36,520 nt of DNA from an uncultured Alistipes sp. (GTDB lineage: Bacteria; Bacteroidota; Bacteroidia; Bacteroidales; Rikenellaceae): NCBI GenBank assembly GCA_937895825.1, contig CALBKP010000090.1:1-36520 (forward strand), read 5' to 3'. Shown one piece after another: positions 3,738-12,114 of this stretch; the stretch's first letter is position 1, and every line of letters starts with the position of its first letter. The notes beneath the pieces are model-generated. The model was not told the origin of the DNA. It saw only the letters and a list, made by a program, of their open reading frames with translations, and made no database searches. The position numbers and the translations under genes were made by a program.

Positions 3738-5786
3738 ATGAGACTTATAAATATATTTTTAGCTGCTATGGCGGTAGCTGTGGTGGCAATAGGATGTACC
3801 AAGGATGAGGTTCTCGATACGCCACAGGTATCTGACTATGCCGTTGAGTTCAACGTTGCCGATAAGGGCGGTTTCGATGCTACGACACGTGCTGTTAAGA
3901 CTGCGTGGGCTGCGGGTGACCAGATTGCTATCTTCTGTCGTCCGACATCTTCGGGCGACTATGTTTCTGACAATGCGAAGATTATCTATCTGAAATATGA
4001 TGGCTCTGCGTGGAGTGCTTCGCCTGTTAGTGTTGCTTTAGTTGCCGAGATGGAGTCGAGTGGCAAGTTCTCTGCTATTCACCATAGGGTTGGCAGCGAC
4101 GAGAATATAACTGTCGGCAACAGTGGTACACTCGAAACATTTAACGGTGGAGAGCTTCTCTACTATGCTGGTAATTATACCAAAGCCGATGGCGTTATCA
4201 GCCTCGGCTCAATCACGATGAGCCTATTCCCTAATTCGGACTACGCGGCAGGACGACTGTTTCAGGTCTCTGTTCTAGGCTTAAATGCTGCTGATGGATG
4301 GACTATGACTATCGCAAATGATAACTATACTCCCAGCGAGTCTAATGTGACGGATATTAATCAGCTTGCCCACTATGCTACTTATAATGGTAGATTTCGC
4401 TTTGCCGCGAATGATGGTACAATTGGCTCGTGGGGCGGAGGTTATGCCTCATATAGCAAGTGCCTTTGCGTACAGAACGGAGATGATATATCGTTTGTCT
4501 TTGAGCGCAAGAACGACTTGGCAAATGTCGATGCCAATAAGAGGTACCACTTCTATCTAACCAATGGCACGGCTGTCTACACATACACCATTGACCGCGG
4601 TGCTCACGATGGCAAGAAGTATGAGAAGAACCTTGAGGTTGGTCACGCCTATCTGTTGCCCGCAATTTCAAAATGGACAAACCATAACGCACCCGCAAAG
4701 GATGAGATATGGTACACCAACGGTAGCACAACCGAGCCTACTGCGCCTAATGACCCAGCTGCTTTTGGTGATGCTACAATCCAGTCGAATACTTATGATG
4801 CTGAAAAGGAGTGCTGGATAATTACTTTTGATAAGGATGTGACAGAGATTGAAGATTATGCATTCCATGGTTATCAAACAGACTGCAATAAACTTACAAG
4901 TGTGACTATTCCCGATAGCGTAACAATGATTGGTGAGGGTGCATTCGCAGAATGCGTCAGCCTTACAAGTGTGACTATTGGCGATAGCGTAACGACAATT
5001 GGAGATTATGCATTCTCTTGGTGCGAGAGCCTTACAAGTGTGACTATCCCCGATAGCGTAACGACGATTGGAGTGGGTGTATTCCAAGGCTGTATTGGAG
5101 TAAAGGAGTTTAAGGGCAAGTATGCAGCTGATGGTGGTCGTTGCCTGGTTGATGGTACTAAAATTGTGGGATTTGCTCTTGGTTGCGGTGCTACAACATA
5201 CGCCATACCTGATGGTATAACGGTTGTTGGAAATTCTGCATTCTATATGTCAAGTCTTACAAGTGTGACTATCCCTGATAGTGTAAAAGAGTTTGAGGAT
5301 TTCGCATTTAGCAGTAATGAGAATCTTGTGAGCATAAATATCCCAGCGGGAGTAACTGCAATACCACCTGGTGCTTTTGAGTATTGCATAGCTATTGAAG
5401 ATATCACCTTGCCTGATAGCATAACGTCGATAGGGGATTACGCATTCTATGGTTGCGAAAGCCTTGAAAGTATTACTATCCCTAATAATGTAACGACGAT
5501 TGGTGAATTAGTATTCGAATGGTGCGCAGGTCTTAGAAGTGTGACTATCCCCGCGAAGGTGTCATCAATTGGGTTACGAGCATTCTATAATTGCGCAAAC
5601 CTCGATGTAGTCTACTGTAAGCCAACTGTGCCACCGACTGGAGGTAAAGATATGTTTACGTTTTACGATTATGACACGGAGGAATATAAGATTGTTAGTA
5701 AGATTTATGTTCCCGCAGGCTCGGTGGATGAATATAAGGCAAAAGAGTACTGGAGCGCGTATAAAGATTATATCTTTGCCGAGTAG
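3738..5786 (+). CDS. Lipoprotein with fimbrillin-like N-terminal region and BspA-type leucine-rich repeats
   Basis: 682 residues. The signal peptide ends in the lipobox AIGC (Cys20), followed by TKDE, charged residues typical of surface-exported Bacteroidota lipoproteins. Residues about 30-310 resemble the fimbrillin family (TRAVKTAWAAGDQIAIF is the usual signature). About residues 355-635 hold BspA/TpLRR repeats of roughly 23 residues, e.g. LTSVTIPDSVTTIGDYAF, with near-identical DNA copies between 4890 and 5080 that would allow repeat-number change. The C-terminal VYCKPTVPPTGG..IYVPAGSVDEYK is the usual cap of these proteins. Expected on the cell surface, probably in adhesion or host/glycan binding. 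A terminator follows. Confidence 0.9.
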   Translation: MRLINIFLAAMAVAVVAIGCTKDEVLDTPQVSDYAVEFNVADKGGFDATTRAVKTAWAAGDQIAIFCRPTSSGDYVSDNAKIIYLKYDGSAWSASPVSVALVAEMESSGKFSAIHHRVGSDENITVGNSGTLETFNGGELLYYAGNYTKADGVISLGSITMSLFPNSDYAAGRLFQVSVLGLNAADGWTMTIANDNYTPSESNVTDINQLAHYATYNGRFRFAANDGTIGSWGGGYASYSKCLCVQNGDDISFVFERKNDLANVDANKRYHFYLTNGTAVYTYTIDRGAHDGKKYEKNLEVGHAYLLPAISKWTNHNAPAKDEIWYTNGSTTEPTAPNDPAAFGDATIQSNTYDAEKECWIITFDKDVTEIEDYAFHGYQTDCNKLTSVTIPDSVTMIGEGAFAECVSLTSVTIGDSVTTIGDYAFSWCESLTSVTIPDSVTTIGVGVFQGCIGVKEFKGKYAADGGRCLVDGTKIVGFALGCGATTYAIPDGITVVGNSAFYMSSLTSVTIPDSVKEFEDFAFSSNENLVSINIPAGVTAIPPGAFEYCIAIEDITLPDSITSIGDYAFYGCESLESITIPNNVTTIGELVFEWCAGLRSVTIPAKVSSIGLRAFYNCANLDVVYCKPTVPPTGGKDMFTFYDYDTEEYKIVSKIYVPAGSVDEYKAKEYWSAYKDYIFAE

Positions 5787-5815
5787 TAGTCGCTGGGCAT
5801 AGTTGCCTAAAAAGT

Positions 5816-5853
5816 GTAGCGCGAGTATCGTTGGGTGCTCGCGCTACGTTTTT
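5816..5853 (+). terminator. Intrinsic terminator after the LRR lipoprotein gene
   Basis: GTAGCGCGAG (5816-5825) pairs perfectly with CTCGCGCTAC (5838-5847); TTTTT follows at 5849-5853. Confidence 0.9.
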
Positions 5854-5910
5854 ATAGGGTGGAATGGGGTGTGATGGTGTTGGATAGAGTTTTTCCCTAT
5901 CTCGCCCTAT

Positions 5911-6045
5911 GTGTTAATATGGGTTAAAATGTGTTAATATGTGTTACTATGGGGTAAAATGAGTTAATATGGCTAAATGCTTACCGCACAGCCACTACCA
6001 TCATAGTAACTCATAGTAACCCATAAGAACTCATAGTAACCCACA
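5911..6045. repeat. Inverted arrays of a 10-base unit
   Basis: On the plus strand six tandem copies of TGTGTTAATA-like 10-mers (units TGnGTTAmTA, 5911-5971). After about 30 bases comes the inverse array of CATAGTAACT/CATAGTAACC (6003-6045). The arms can pair into a long imperfect hairpin. It lies between two convergent terminators and is coding-free. The design, tandem short units arranged head to head, is the same as in the elements at 691-807 and 1434-1524, though the unit differs. Confidence 0.8.
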
Positions 6046-6082
6046 GAGTCTCCACCCACAGAGTCACCACAATCGTGCGTAA

Positions 6083-6121
6083 CAAAAGAGCGGGGGCATC
6101 TAATCAATGTTAGACGCCCCC
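6083..6121 (-). terminator. Intrinsic terminator after folC
   Basis: On the minus strand GGGGGC, a mismatch and TCTAA pair with TTAGA, a mismatch and GCCCCC; GCTCTTTTG follows. It lies about 20 bases beyond the folC stop. Confidence 0.8.
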
Positions 6122-6143
6122 AGCCTATTCTCTGTTGCTAACC

Positions 6144-7463
6144 CTAATCGAGGCCAATCTTTGTGGCTATCTCCGTGAGCTCGGCAACCACAAAGTTGCT
6201 GCCACCGATAAAGATGGCATCCGTGGGCTCAGCAAGGCTGCGGGCGCGGGCTACCGCCTCCTTAACCGTAGGCTGGCACTCGAAGTCGAGACCGAGGCTG
6301 GTGGCCACGGCGGCGATATCCTCCACGGGGCGGGCACGCTCGATAGAGGCGCGCGTGAAGATGTAGTGTACGCGCTTAGGCAGCAGTGGCATAATCTTGT
6401 CGAGGTCCTTCTCGCGGGCAAAGCCCATAACGGCAATCACGCGCTCCTGCTCCAGTGCGTCGAGCTGTGCCGCCACGTAGCGCATGCCATGGGCGTTGTG
6501 TCCCGTGTCGCACACGGTGTATGGCTCGCGGGCGAGTACCTGCCAGCGACCTACGAGGCCTGTTGAGGCTGCTGCAGTGGCAAGACCCTGACGGTGGGCG
6601 CGGCGCGAGATGGTGAGTGGTGTATGCTCGGCGAGGAAGTCGGCAGCGGCACATACGGTGACGATGTTATGACGCTGGTAGTCGCCCAAAAGGTCGATAT
6701 CGAGCTCGTAGCCGCGGCCATCGCGTTCGCGCACGAGGCTGAAGTGCTGGTTGTCGTTGTCGAAGTGCTCGACACCCTGGAGTGTCCACTCCTGCTCGGC
6801 AAACAGCAGACGCGAGTTAAGCTCCTCGGCACGTCGCTCGAAGATGTGGTTGTAGCTATCGTCGCGTTGGCCGATGATCACGGGCACGCTCTTCTTTATG
6901 ATGCCGGCCTTCTCCGAGGCGATCTTCTCGATGCTGTCGCCGAGGAACTCGGTGTGCTCGAGACCGATGTTCGTAACGATGCTGAGGATAGGGGTGATGA
7001 TGTTCGTAGCGTCGAGGCGGCCACCGAGGCCTGTCTCGATAACAGCCACCTCCACGTCGCTCTGGTCGAAGTAGTCGAAGGCCATCGCCGCCGTCATCTC
7101 GAAGAACGAGAGGTCAAGCTCCTGCATCTTGGCCTGATGCTTATCCACGAAGTTAACGACCTTCTGCTTGGGTATCATCTCGCCATCGACACGTATGCGC
7201 TCGCGAAAGTCCGCCAGGTGGGGCGAGGTGAAGAGTCCTGTGCGGTAGCCTGCCTCACGAAGTATAGAGGCGAGCATGTGCGACACTGAGCCCTTACCGT
7301 TGGTGCCGGCAACGTGGATGGCGTAGTAGTTGCGCTGGGGGTTGCCGATGTGCTGGCAGAAGGCTGCAATACGCTCTAATCCAGGCTTGTAAGCGTCGCC
7401 ACCAACGCGCTGGAACGATGGCATAGAAGTAAAGAGAAACTCGAGAGTCTGTGAGTAATTCAT
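6144..7463 (-). CDS. folC: Bifunctional folylpolyglutamate synthase / dihydrofolate synthase
   Basis: 439 residues, the usual length. Adds glutamate to dihydropteroate and to folates using ATP, in the cytoplasm. The P-loop AGTNGKGSVSHM (about residues 52-63) is the Mur-ligase-type ATP site of FolC. TSPHLADFRERIRV and TEFLGDSIEKIASEKAGIIK are classic family segments, and DTGHNAHG marks the C-terminal domain. The start ATG at 7463 matches the family N-terminus (MNYSQTLEFLF). It lies 33 bases downstream of lnt on the same strand and is followed by a terminator, so it probably shares the lnt transcript. Confidence 0.96.
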   Translation of the reverse strand: MNYSQTLEFLFTSMPSFQRVGGDAYKPGLERIAAFCQHIGNPQRNYYAIHVAGTNGKGSVSHMLASILREAGYRTGLFTSPHLADFRERIRVDGEMIPKQKVVNFVDKHQAKMQELDLSFFEMTAAMAFDYFDQSDVEVAVIETGLGGRLDATNIITPILSIVTNIGLEHTEFLGDSIEKIASEKAGIIKKSVPVIIGQRDDSYNHIFERRAEELNSRLLFAEQEWTLQGVEHFDNDNQHFSLVRERDGRGYELDIDLLGDYQRHNIVTVCAAADFLAEHTPLTISRRAHRQGLATAAASTGLVGRWQVLAREPYTVCDTGHNAHGMRYVAAQLDALEQERVIAVMGFAREKDLDKIMPLLPKRVHYIFTRASIERARPVEDIAAVATSLGLDFECQPTVKEAVARARSLAEPTDAIFIGGSNFVVAELTEIATKIGLD

Positions 7464-7496
7464 AATATAATTGTTAATATTGTTTGTCTATAACTG

Positions 7497-9077
7497 TTAG
7501 TCAACGAGGTGGTTACGCTTGCGTGTGCGGTAGGCTACGTAGTAGAGCAACGAGAGCACGGCAACGTATGTGGCTATGCGGGCGATCCAGTCGCCATAGC
7601 GCACATATATCGTCTTGTCGGTTCGAAGCTCGAGGTTGGCCGTGAGCACACCCTCCTTGTCCCACTCGAGCCTGTCGCCAATGGTCGTGCCTATGGGCGA
7701 TATGAATCCCGATATTCCGGTGTTGGCACTGCGGGCTATGGCGCGGCGGCACTCTATGGCGCGCAGACGGCAGAAGTCAAAGAGACGCTTATGACCTGGG
7801 GTATTGCCCCACCAGCCGTCGTTCGATATCACAGCCATCACCTCTGCACCCTTGCGTGCGAAACCCGTGAAGAACTCGCCGTAGAGACCCTCATAGCATA
7901 TCGCTGGGCCTATGTGAACGCCTTTATTCTCAAATACTTTGCATTCTGTGCCCCAGCCGAGCTGTCCCGACACGCCGCCAAGGTCTACCTCGAAGGCATC
8001 GAAGAGGCTCTTCAGCGGCACTGCCTCCACGCCAATCACCAAGCGCCCCTTGTGGTAGACATCCTCTACCTCGCCCGACGAGGTACATAGCAGCGCCGAG
8101 TTGAAGTGGTCGTACCAACCCACATAGTCGCTGTGGCGTGCCGTTTCGGTACGCCTCATGTCACCGTAGTAGCGTGTTGTCGATGCGCCCATAACAACCT
8201 TAGTATCTGGGTCTATGCTGAATATTCGATTTAGTAGAGGTGCCACACTGTCGAAGTCCTCTTCATCAACCGAGCCGTATAAGTAGGCCAGCGCCGACTC
8301 GGGCATAAGCACGAATGACGCAGTGGCGGGCACTTTGCCCATCAGGCTGCGTACATCGTTTGCGGGGTTTAGCTTGCCAGCAGATGCGCGCTCATCTTCG
8401 TAGCATGGAATGTTGGGCTGTATTACCGATACCTCGGCGTGACGCTCTGATGGGGTGTAGCTGTAAAGTATTGCGAATGAGACCGCTATCGGTAGTAACG
8501 CTATTATGGCAGCGCGCACCTTTGCTGTTGTTGTGCGCGTGCGTAGAATCTCGAAGATAGCAACGTTCGAGCATAGAGCCCAGAGCGTGCCGCCGAAGAT
8601 GCCAGTGTATTCGTACCACTGCACCGCCCATATATCGCCCGAGAAGCCGTGACCGAGCAATAACCACGGGAAGGTCATCACGTCGGCCGAGTTGTAGGCC
8701 CACTCGGTAGCTATCCAAATCGCGACAAGGAGTGTGTAGGCCAACGCACGCGGGCCGCGCTTCGATACGTAGTGGTAGGTCATAAAGGCACAGAGGTTGT
8801 AGAACGTGCCCACGGCACCTGCGGCGATGGGGCCTATGGGGGCTGCTATCCACACCCACCATATCGTTGCGGCGTACCAGAGCATAAAGGTGAGTGCTGC
8901 CCAGCCGCACATACGCCACCAGTCGCGCGCCGAAGACGTGTAGTTCTCGCTGATGACCATTAGCGGTATGAGGGCTACGAGGAGCGTTAGTCCTGTGCCC
9001 ATGAGCCATCCTGCAGAGAGCAGGGCTACGCTGAGGAGCACGAGTAGAAGCCTATGTGTTGATGAGTTACGTTGCAT
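7497..9077 (-). CDS. lnt: Apolipoprotein N-acyltransferase
   Basis: 526 residues. Inner-membrane enzyme that adds the third acyl chain to lipoproteins. The N-terminal part has several hydrophobic membrane segments. The C-terminal nitrilase-like domain carries the catalytic triad: Glu260 (MPESALAY), Lys343 (HKGRLVIGVEAVP) and Cys394 (AICYEGLYGEF). I take the ATG at 9077 (MQRNSSTHRLLLVLL); the frame is open back to a GTG at 9170, but a promoter (plus 9128-9157) lies inside that extension. It is divergent from the patatin gene. The window encodes about nine lipoproteins that would be substrates. Confidence 0.93.
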   Translation of the reverse strand: MQRNSSTHRLLLVLLSVALLSAGWLMGTGLTLLVALIPLMVISENYTSSARDWWRMCGWAALTFMLWYAATIWWVWIAAPIGPIAAGAVGTFYNLCAFMTYHYVSKRGPRALAYTLLVAIWIATEWAYNSADVMTFPWLLLGHGFSGDIWAVQWYEYTGIFGGTLWALCSNVAIFEILRTRTTTAKVRAAIIALLPIAVSFAILYSYTPSERHAEVSVIQPNIPCYEDERASAGKLNPANDVRSLMGKVPATASFVLMPESALAYLYGSVDEEDFDSVAPLLNRIFSIDPDTKVVMGASTTRYYGDMRRTETARHSDYVGWYDHFNSALLCTSSGEVEDVYHKGRLVIGVEAVPLKSLFDAFEVDLGGVSGQLGWGTECKVFENKGVHIGPAICYEGLYGEFFTGFARKGAEVMAVISNDGWWGNTPGHKRLFDFCRLRAIECRRAIARSANTGISGFISPIGTTIGDRLEWDKEGVLTANLELRTDKTIYVRYGDWIARIATYVAVLSLLYYVAYRTRKRNHLVD

Positions 9078-9127
9078 CGTTTTCAGACCTTTAAAGACGA
9101 CAAAATGTGTTTTAATAATATCTGCCA

Positions 9128-9157
9128 CAAATTTAATAAACATTTGCCAAAAAGCAA
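9128..9157 (-). promoter_or_regulatory. lnt promoter
   Basis: On the minus strand TTG (plus 9155-9157), a 19-base spacer and TAAATTTG (plus 9128-9135). Transcription would begin near 9121, about 45 bases before the ATG at 9077. This decides between the two possible starts of lnt. Confidence 0.6.
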
Positions 9158-9171
9158 TCTTCTTGTTCACG

Positions 9172-9203
9172 TTTCCGCAGAAAAAGAAAAATATCTATCT
9201 TTG
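9172..9203 (+). promoter_or_regulatory. Promoter of the patatin-like gene
   Basis: TATCTTTG at 9196-9203 is a strong -7 box; the -33 region is a weak TTTC near 9172. The ATG at 9220 follows by 16 bases, which rules out the longer frame reaching back to 8953. Confidence 0.6.
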
Positions 9204-9219
9204 TGGGAGAATAGTTGCT

Positions 9220-10077
9220 ATGTATCTAAAAGATGTTGAAATAGATGGGCGTTCGAGCCTGGTACTCGAGGGCGGAGGTATGCGTGGCGTGTTTACCTGT
9301 GGCGTGCTTGATGCGCTGATGGATCGCGGCATACGCTTCCCCTATACCGTGGGCGTTAGTGCTGGCGCGTGCAACGGTCTGTCGTATATGTCGGGGCAGC
9401 GGGGTAGAGCGAAATACAGTAATATAGACCTCTTGGAGAAGCATCACTATATAGGCTTTAAGCATCTGCTGCTCAAAGGTAACATTATGGATTTCGACCT
9501 ATTGTTTGATGAGTTTCCCAATCGTATCATTCCCTACGACTACGAGACATACGCTCGTGCGGAGGGGCGTTTCGAGATGGTCACGACCGATTGTATTACG
9601 GGCAAGGCGTGCTATTATGAGGAGAAGAATGACCCGAAGCGCATCATCGACATTGTCAAGGCTTCAAGCTCGCTGCCGTATGTCTGCCCTAAGGCGGAGG
9701 TCGATGGACGCAAGATGCTCGATGGTGGCATAGGTGACTCAATACCTGTGAAGCGTGCTCGTGAGCTTGGCTATGACCGCTCGGTTGTTGTGTTGACGCG
9801 TAATCGCGGCTATCGTAAGCCAGACGAACCATCGTTCGTGCCGCCATTCTTCTATTGCCGCTATCCTGCACTTCGTAAGGCGATACGCATGCGTAATATG
9901 ATGTATAATAAGCAGATATACCTCGTTGAGGAGTTGGAATCAAAGGGCGAACTTGTGGTTATCCGTCCGGAGCGACCAATAGAGGTCGGTCGCATGGAGC
10001 GCGACACGTCAAAGTTATTAGCGCTATATAACGAGGGCTACGACATAGCCTCGCGCATCAATTTTGTGGTGAAATAG
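9220..10077 (+). CDS. Patatin-like phospholipase
   Basis: 285 residues. Lipid acyl hydrolase of the patatin family with a Ser-Asp dyad. LVLEGGGMRGVFTCGVLDAL (residues 14-33) holds the oxyanion loop GGGMRG. GVSAGA (45-50) holds the nucleophile Ser47 in GxSxG. LDGGIGDSIPV holds Asp168 in the DG(G/A) motif. No signal peptide, so it probably acts in the cytoplasm or at the inner membrane face, perhaps in phospholipid turnover. Substrate unknown. Similar to the bacterial single-domain YjjU/RssA-like patatins. Divergent from lnt and followed by its own downstream promoter for the acyltransferase gene. Confidence 0.92.
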   Translation: MYLKDVEIDGRSSLVLEGGGMRGVFTCGVLDALMDRGIRFPYTVGVSAGACNGLSYMSGQRGRAKYSNIDLLEKHHYIGFKHLLLKGNIMDFDLLFDEFPNRIIPYDYETYARAEGRFEMVTTDCITGKACYYEEKNDPKRIIDIVKASSSLPYVCPKAEVDGRKMLDGGIGDSIPVKRARELGYDRSVVVLTRNRGYRKPDEPSFVPPFFYCRYPALRKAIRMRNMMYNKQIYLVEELESKGELVVIRPERPIEVGRMERDTSKLLALYNEGYDIASRINFVVK

Positions 10078-10095
10078 GTCACGCGTGATTAATAA

Positions 10096-10127
10096 TTTGT
10101 ATAACTCCACGATTTATACTATCTTTG
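10096..10127 (+). promoter_or_regulatory. Promoter of the LpxL-type acyltransferase gene
   Basis: TTTG (10096-10099), a 20-base spacer and TATCTTTG (10120-10127), a near-ideal Bacteroidota promoter, 18 bases before the ATG at 10146. Confidence 0.8.
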
Positions 10128-10145
10128 TAAATCGTTTTACATAGT

Positions 10146-11102
10146 ATGGCCGAGCAGCAGAATATAGATAGCAACCTTAAGTGGCACCAGCGGGTGGGAC
10201 TTGAGGTGTTGTGGGCTACATGCCGCGCGTTGAACTACTCGCCGCGCTGGTTTCGTTTCTATGTGTTGCGCCCACTGTTCTATATCCTGCTTGTTGTGGT
10301 ACGCTATCGCCGTAGGGTCATCCTTGAAAACCTTGAGCGTTCGTTTCCCGAGAAGTCGGCGGCGGAGCGTAGGCGCATAATGCGTAGATTCTACAACACG
10401 TTAGCCGAGGTTATCGTCTGCACGATATGTCTTGCTGGTGCAACGCCTGAGCATGATCCCGACCTTATCTCGTGGGCAAATGGCGAAGAGCACTTAAGGC
10501 GCACACAGGGTCGCGACTGGGTGGCTATGGCCTCGCACTATGGCTCGTGGGAGTATTTCCTGCTCTGGTGCTGGTATAATACGAGCGACACGTTCTTGGC
10601 GGTGTATCACCCGCTTAGGAGCGTTGTTTTCGAGCACTTCTATCGTCGTCTGCGTAGCCTCGCGCCTACCATCGTACAGACCCCGATGAAGGAGACCTTG
10701 CGCTACTACTTGCGTCGTAGAGGCGAGGGACGAGGTGTCATCCTCGGCCTTATCTCCGACCAAAGCCCTAATCTGCGTCTCGATACCGAGTGGATCAGAT
10801 TCCTTAACCAGGATACCGCCTTTGTTGAGGGTGGCGAGAAGTTTGCCATGCGCTTCCATATTCCTGCCTACTTCGTAAATGTAACTCGCTTAGCTCCTGG
10901 TCGCTACGAGGTGCGCTTCGACGAGCTATACGATGGCGTTGAGGATATCACGGAGGGTGAGTTTACGCGCCGCTATGCTAAGGCCTTAGAGGCGATGATA
11001 CGTCGGACTCCCGAGCTATGGATGTGGTCACACAAGCGTTGGAAGCACACCCCCGAGAAGCAGGCGGCGAAGTATGGCATCGAGAAAAAGGTGGCAAAAT
11101 AG
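10146..11102 (+). CDS. Lysophospholipid / lipid A late acyltransferase (LpxL/HtrB family)
   Basis: 318 residues. Transfers an acyl chain to the lipid A precursor at the inner membrane. One hydrophobic segment (LRPLFYILLVVV, about 41-52) anchors the N-terminus. ASHYGSWEYF contains the HX4E catalytic motif (His131, Glu136). NLERSFPEKSAAERRRIMRRFY is the typical stretch after the anchor, and ISDQSP and FVEGGEKFAMRF match the second conserved blocks. Bacteroidota usually have a single such enzyme making penta-acylated lipid A, so this may be the only copy. Identity by family is firm; the exact acyl donor is unknown. Confidence 0.92.
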   Translation: MAEQQNIDSNLKWHQRVGLEVLWATCRALNYSPRWFRFYVLRPLFYILLVVVRYRRRVILENLERSFPEKSAAERRRIMRRFYNTLAEVIVCTICLAGATPEHDPDLISWANGEEHLRRTQGRDWVAMASHYGSWEYFLLWCWYNTSDTFLAVYHPLRSVVFEHFYRRLRSLAPTIVQTPMKETLRYYLRRRGEGRGVILGLISDQSPNLRLDTEWIRFLNQDTAFVEGGEKFAMRFHIPAYFVNVTRLAPGRYEVRFDELYDGVEDITEGEFTRRYAKALEAMIRRTPELWMWSHKRWKHTPEKQAAKYGIEKKVAK

Positions 11103-11128
11103 AACATTTTGTGAGAAAAAGGTGGATA

Positions 11129-11162
11129 TTTGGGGTGTTATGCCAGAAAAAGAGTATCTTTG
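11129..11162 (+). promoter_or_regulatory. Promoter of the Stealth-family gene
   Basis: TTTG (11129-11132), a 22-base spacer and TATCTTTG (11155-11162), 26 bases before the ATG at 11189. Confidence 0.65.
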
Positions 11163-11188
11163 CCATCCGTTAAACTGAGATTTGAGAT

Positions 11189-12067
11189 ATGGATATAGTC
11201 ATCACCTATGTCAACGGACTCGACCCCGTGTGGCAAAAGGAGTACGAGAAATATACCAATACACCCATCGTGGAGAAGCGTTTCAGAGACTGGGGAACGC
11301 TCCGCTATCTGTTCCGCGGCATAGCCAAGAATATGCCATTCATACGCAAGGTACACCTTGTGGTGTCGGGCGAGAGTCAGGTGCCCGAGTGGCTCAATCG
11401 TGAGGCGGTTAACGTCGTATTGCACAAGGATATAATCCCCGCCGAGCTACTGCCTACGTTCAATTGCAACCCTATCGAGATGCATCTGCAAAACATCGAG
11501 GGTCTTGACGAGGAGTACCTTTACTTCAATGATGACATTTTCCCTCTTTTGCCGTGTAAACCCACGGACTTTTTCCGCGGAGGCAGGGGTGTTATCCGCA
11601 TGAGCCGCCACCTCTTTGTCTTTGATATGTTCAAGCAGATATGTCGTAACTCCAACCGCGTGGCGTACGAGGCGTTGGGTCGCCGTCCATCGCCGTTCTT
11701 CCTTCGTCCACAGCATGTATGCACGCCGATGTTGCGTAGTGAGGTACAGGCTGTTTACAACGTAGCGAAGGATGAAATCTTGGGCTCAATGACAACAACG
11801 CGCTCGGGTAAGAACCTAAATCAGTACCTCTTCCTTGACTATATGTATCTGAAGGGTAAGATCATCAACGAGCGATTGTCGAAGAAGCACTTCTCGGTAG
11901 GAGTTGTTTCGGCAAAGAAACTGCGTAAGTTTATCGAGGAGCCCACACATAAACTCACCTGCGTAAATGATGTGCAGCTCACGGAGGAGCGATACGCGGA
12001 GTTGCGCTCGGCTCTGCTTGAGGCTTTCGAACGAGCCTTGCCCGAGAAATCGAAATATGAGATATAG
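11189..12067 (+). CDS. Stealth family hexose-1-phosphate transferase (capsular polysaccharide phosphotransferase)
   Basis: 292 residues. The N-terminus DIVITYVNGLDPVWQKEY is Stealth conserved region 1. FRDWGTLRYLFRGIAKNMPFIRKVHLVV and the following NPIEMHLQNIEGLDEEYLYFNDDIF are region 2, with the acidic NDD. The family makes phosphodiester links in capsules and related polymers by transferring sugar-1-phosphate from a nucleotide sugar. No signal peptide; acts in the cytoplasm. It stands alone on the plus strand and faces the opposing GT2/SDR/LicD operon across a shared terminator, but belongs to the same functional group. Sugar specificity cannot be read. Confidence 0.92.
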   Translation: MDIVITYVNGLDPVWQKEYEKYTNTPIVEKRFRDWGTLRYLFRGIAKNMPFIRKVHLVVSGESQVPEWLNREAVNVVLHKDIIPAELLPTFNCNPIEMHLQNIEGLDEEYLYFNDDIFPLLPCKPTDFFRGGRGVIRMSRHLFVFDMFKQICRNSNRVAYEALGRRPSPFFLRPQHVCTPMLRSEVQAVYNVAKDEILGSMTTTRSGKNLNQYLFLDYMYLKGKIINERLSKKHFSVGVVSAKKLRKFIEEPTHKLTCVNDVQLTEERYAELRSALLEAFERALPEKSKYEI

Positions 12068-12068
12068 A

Positions 12069-12098
12069 AAAAAGGATTGCGCGAGCAATCCTTTTCTT
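12069..12098. terminator. Bidirectional terminator between Stealth and GT2 genes
   Basis: AAAGGATTGC (12071-12080) and GCAATCCTTT (12085-12094) form a perfect 10-pair stem with a GCGA loop. A-tract on the left and T-tract on the right let it serve both convergent units. Confidence 0.9.
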
Positions 12099-12114
12099 GT
12101 AATGCCCTTTGTGG

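Noticed and set aside
5911..6045. CRISPR-like array
   Set aside because: Units are 10 bases and contiguous, with no spacers and an inverted second half; no cas gene nearby.
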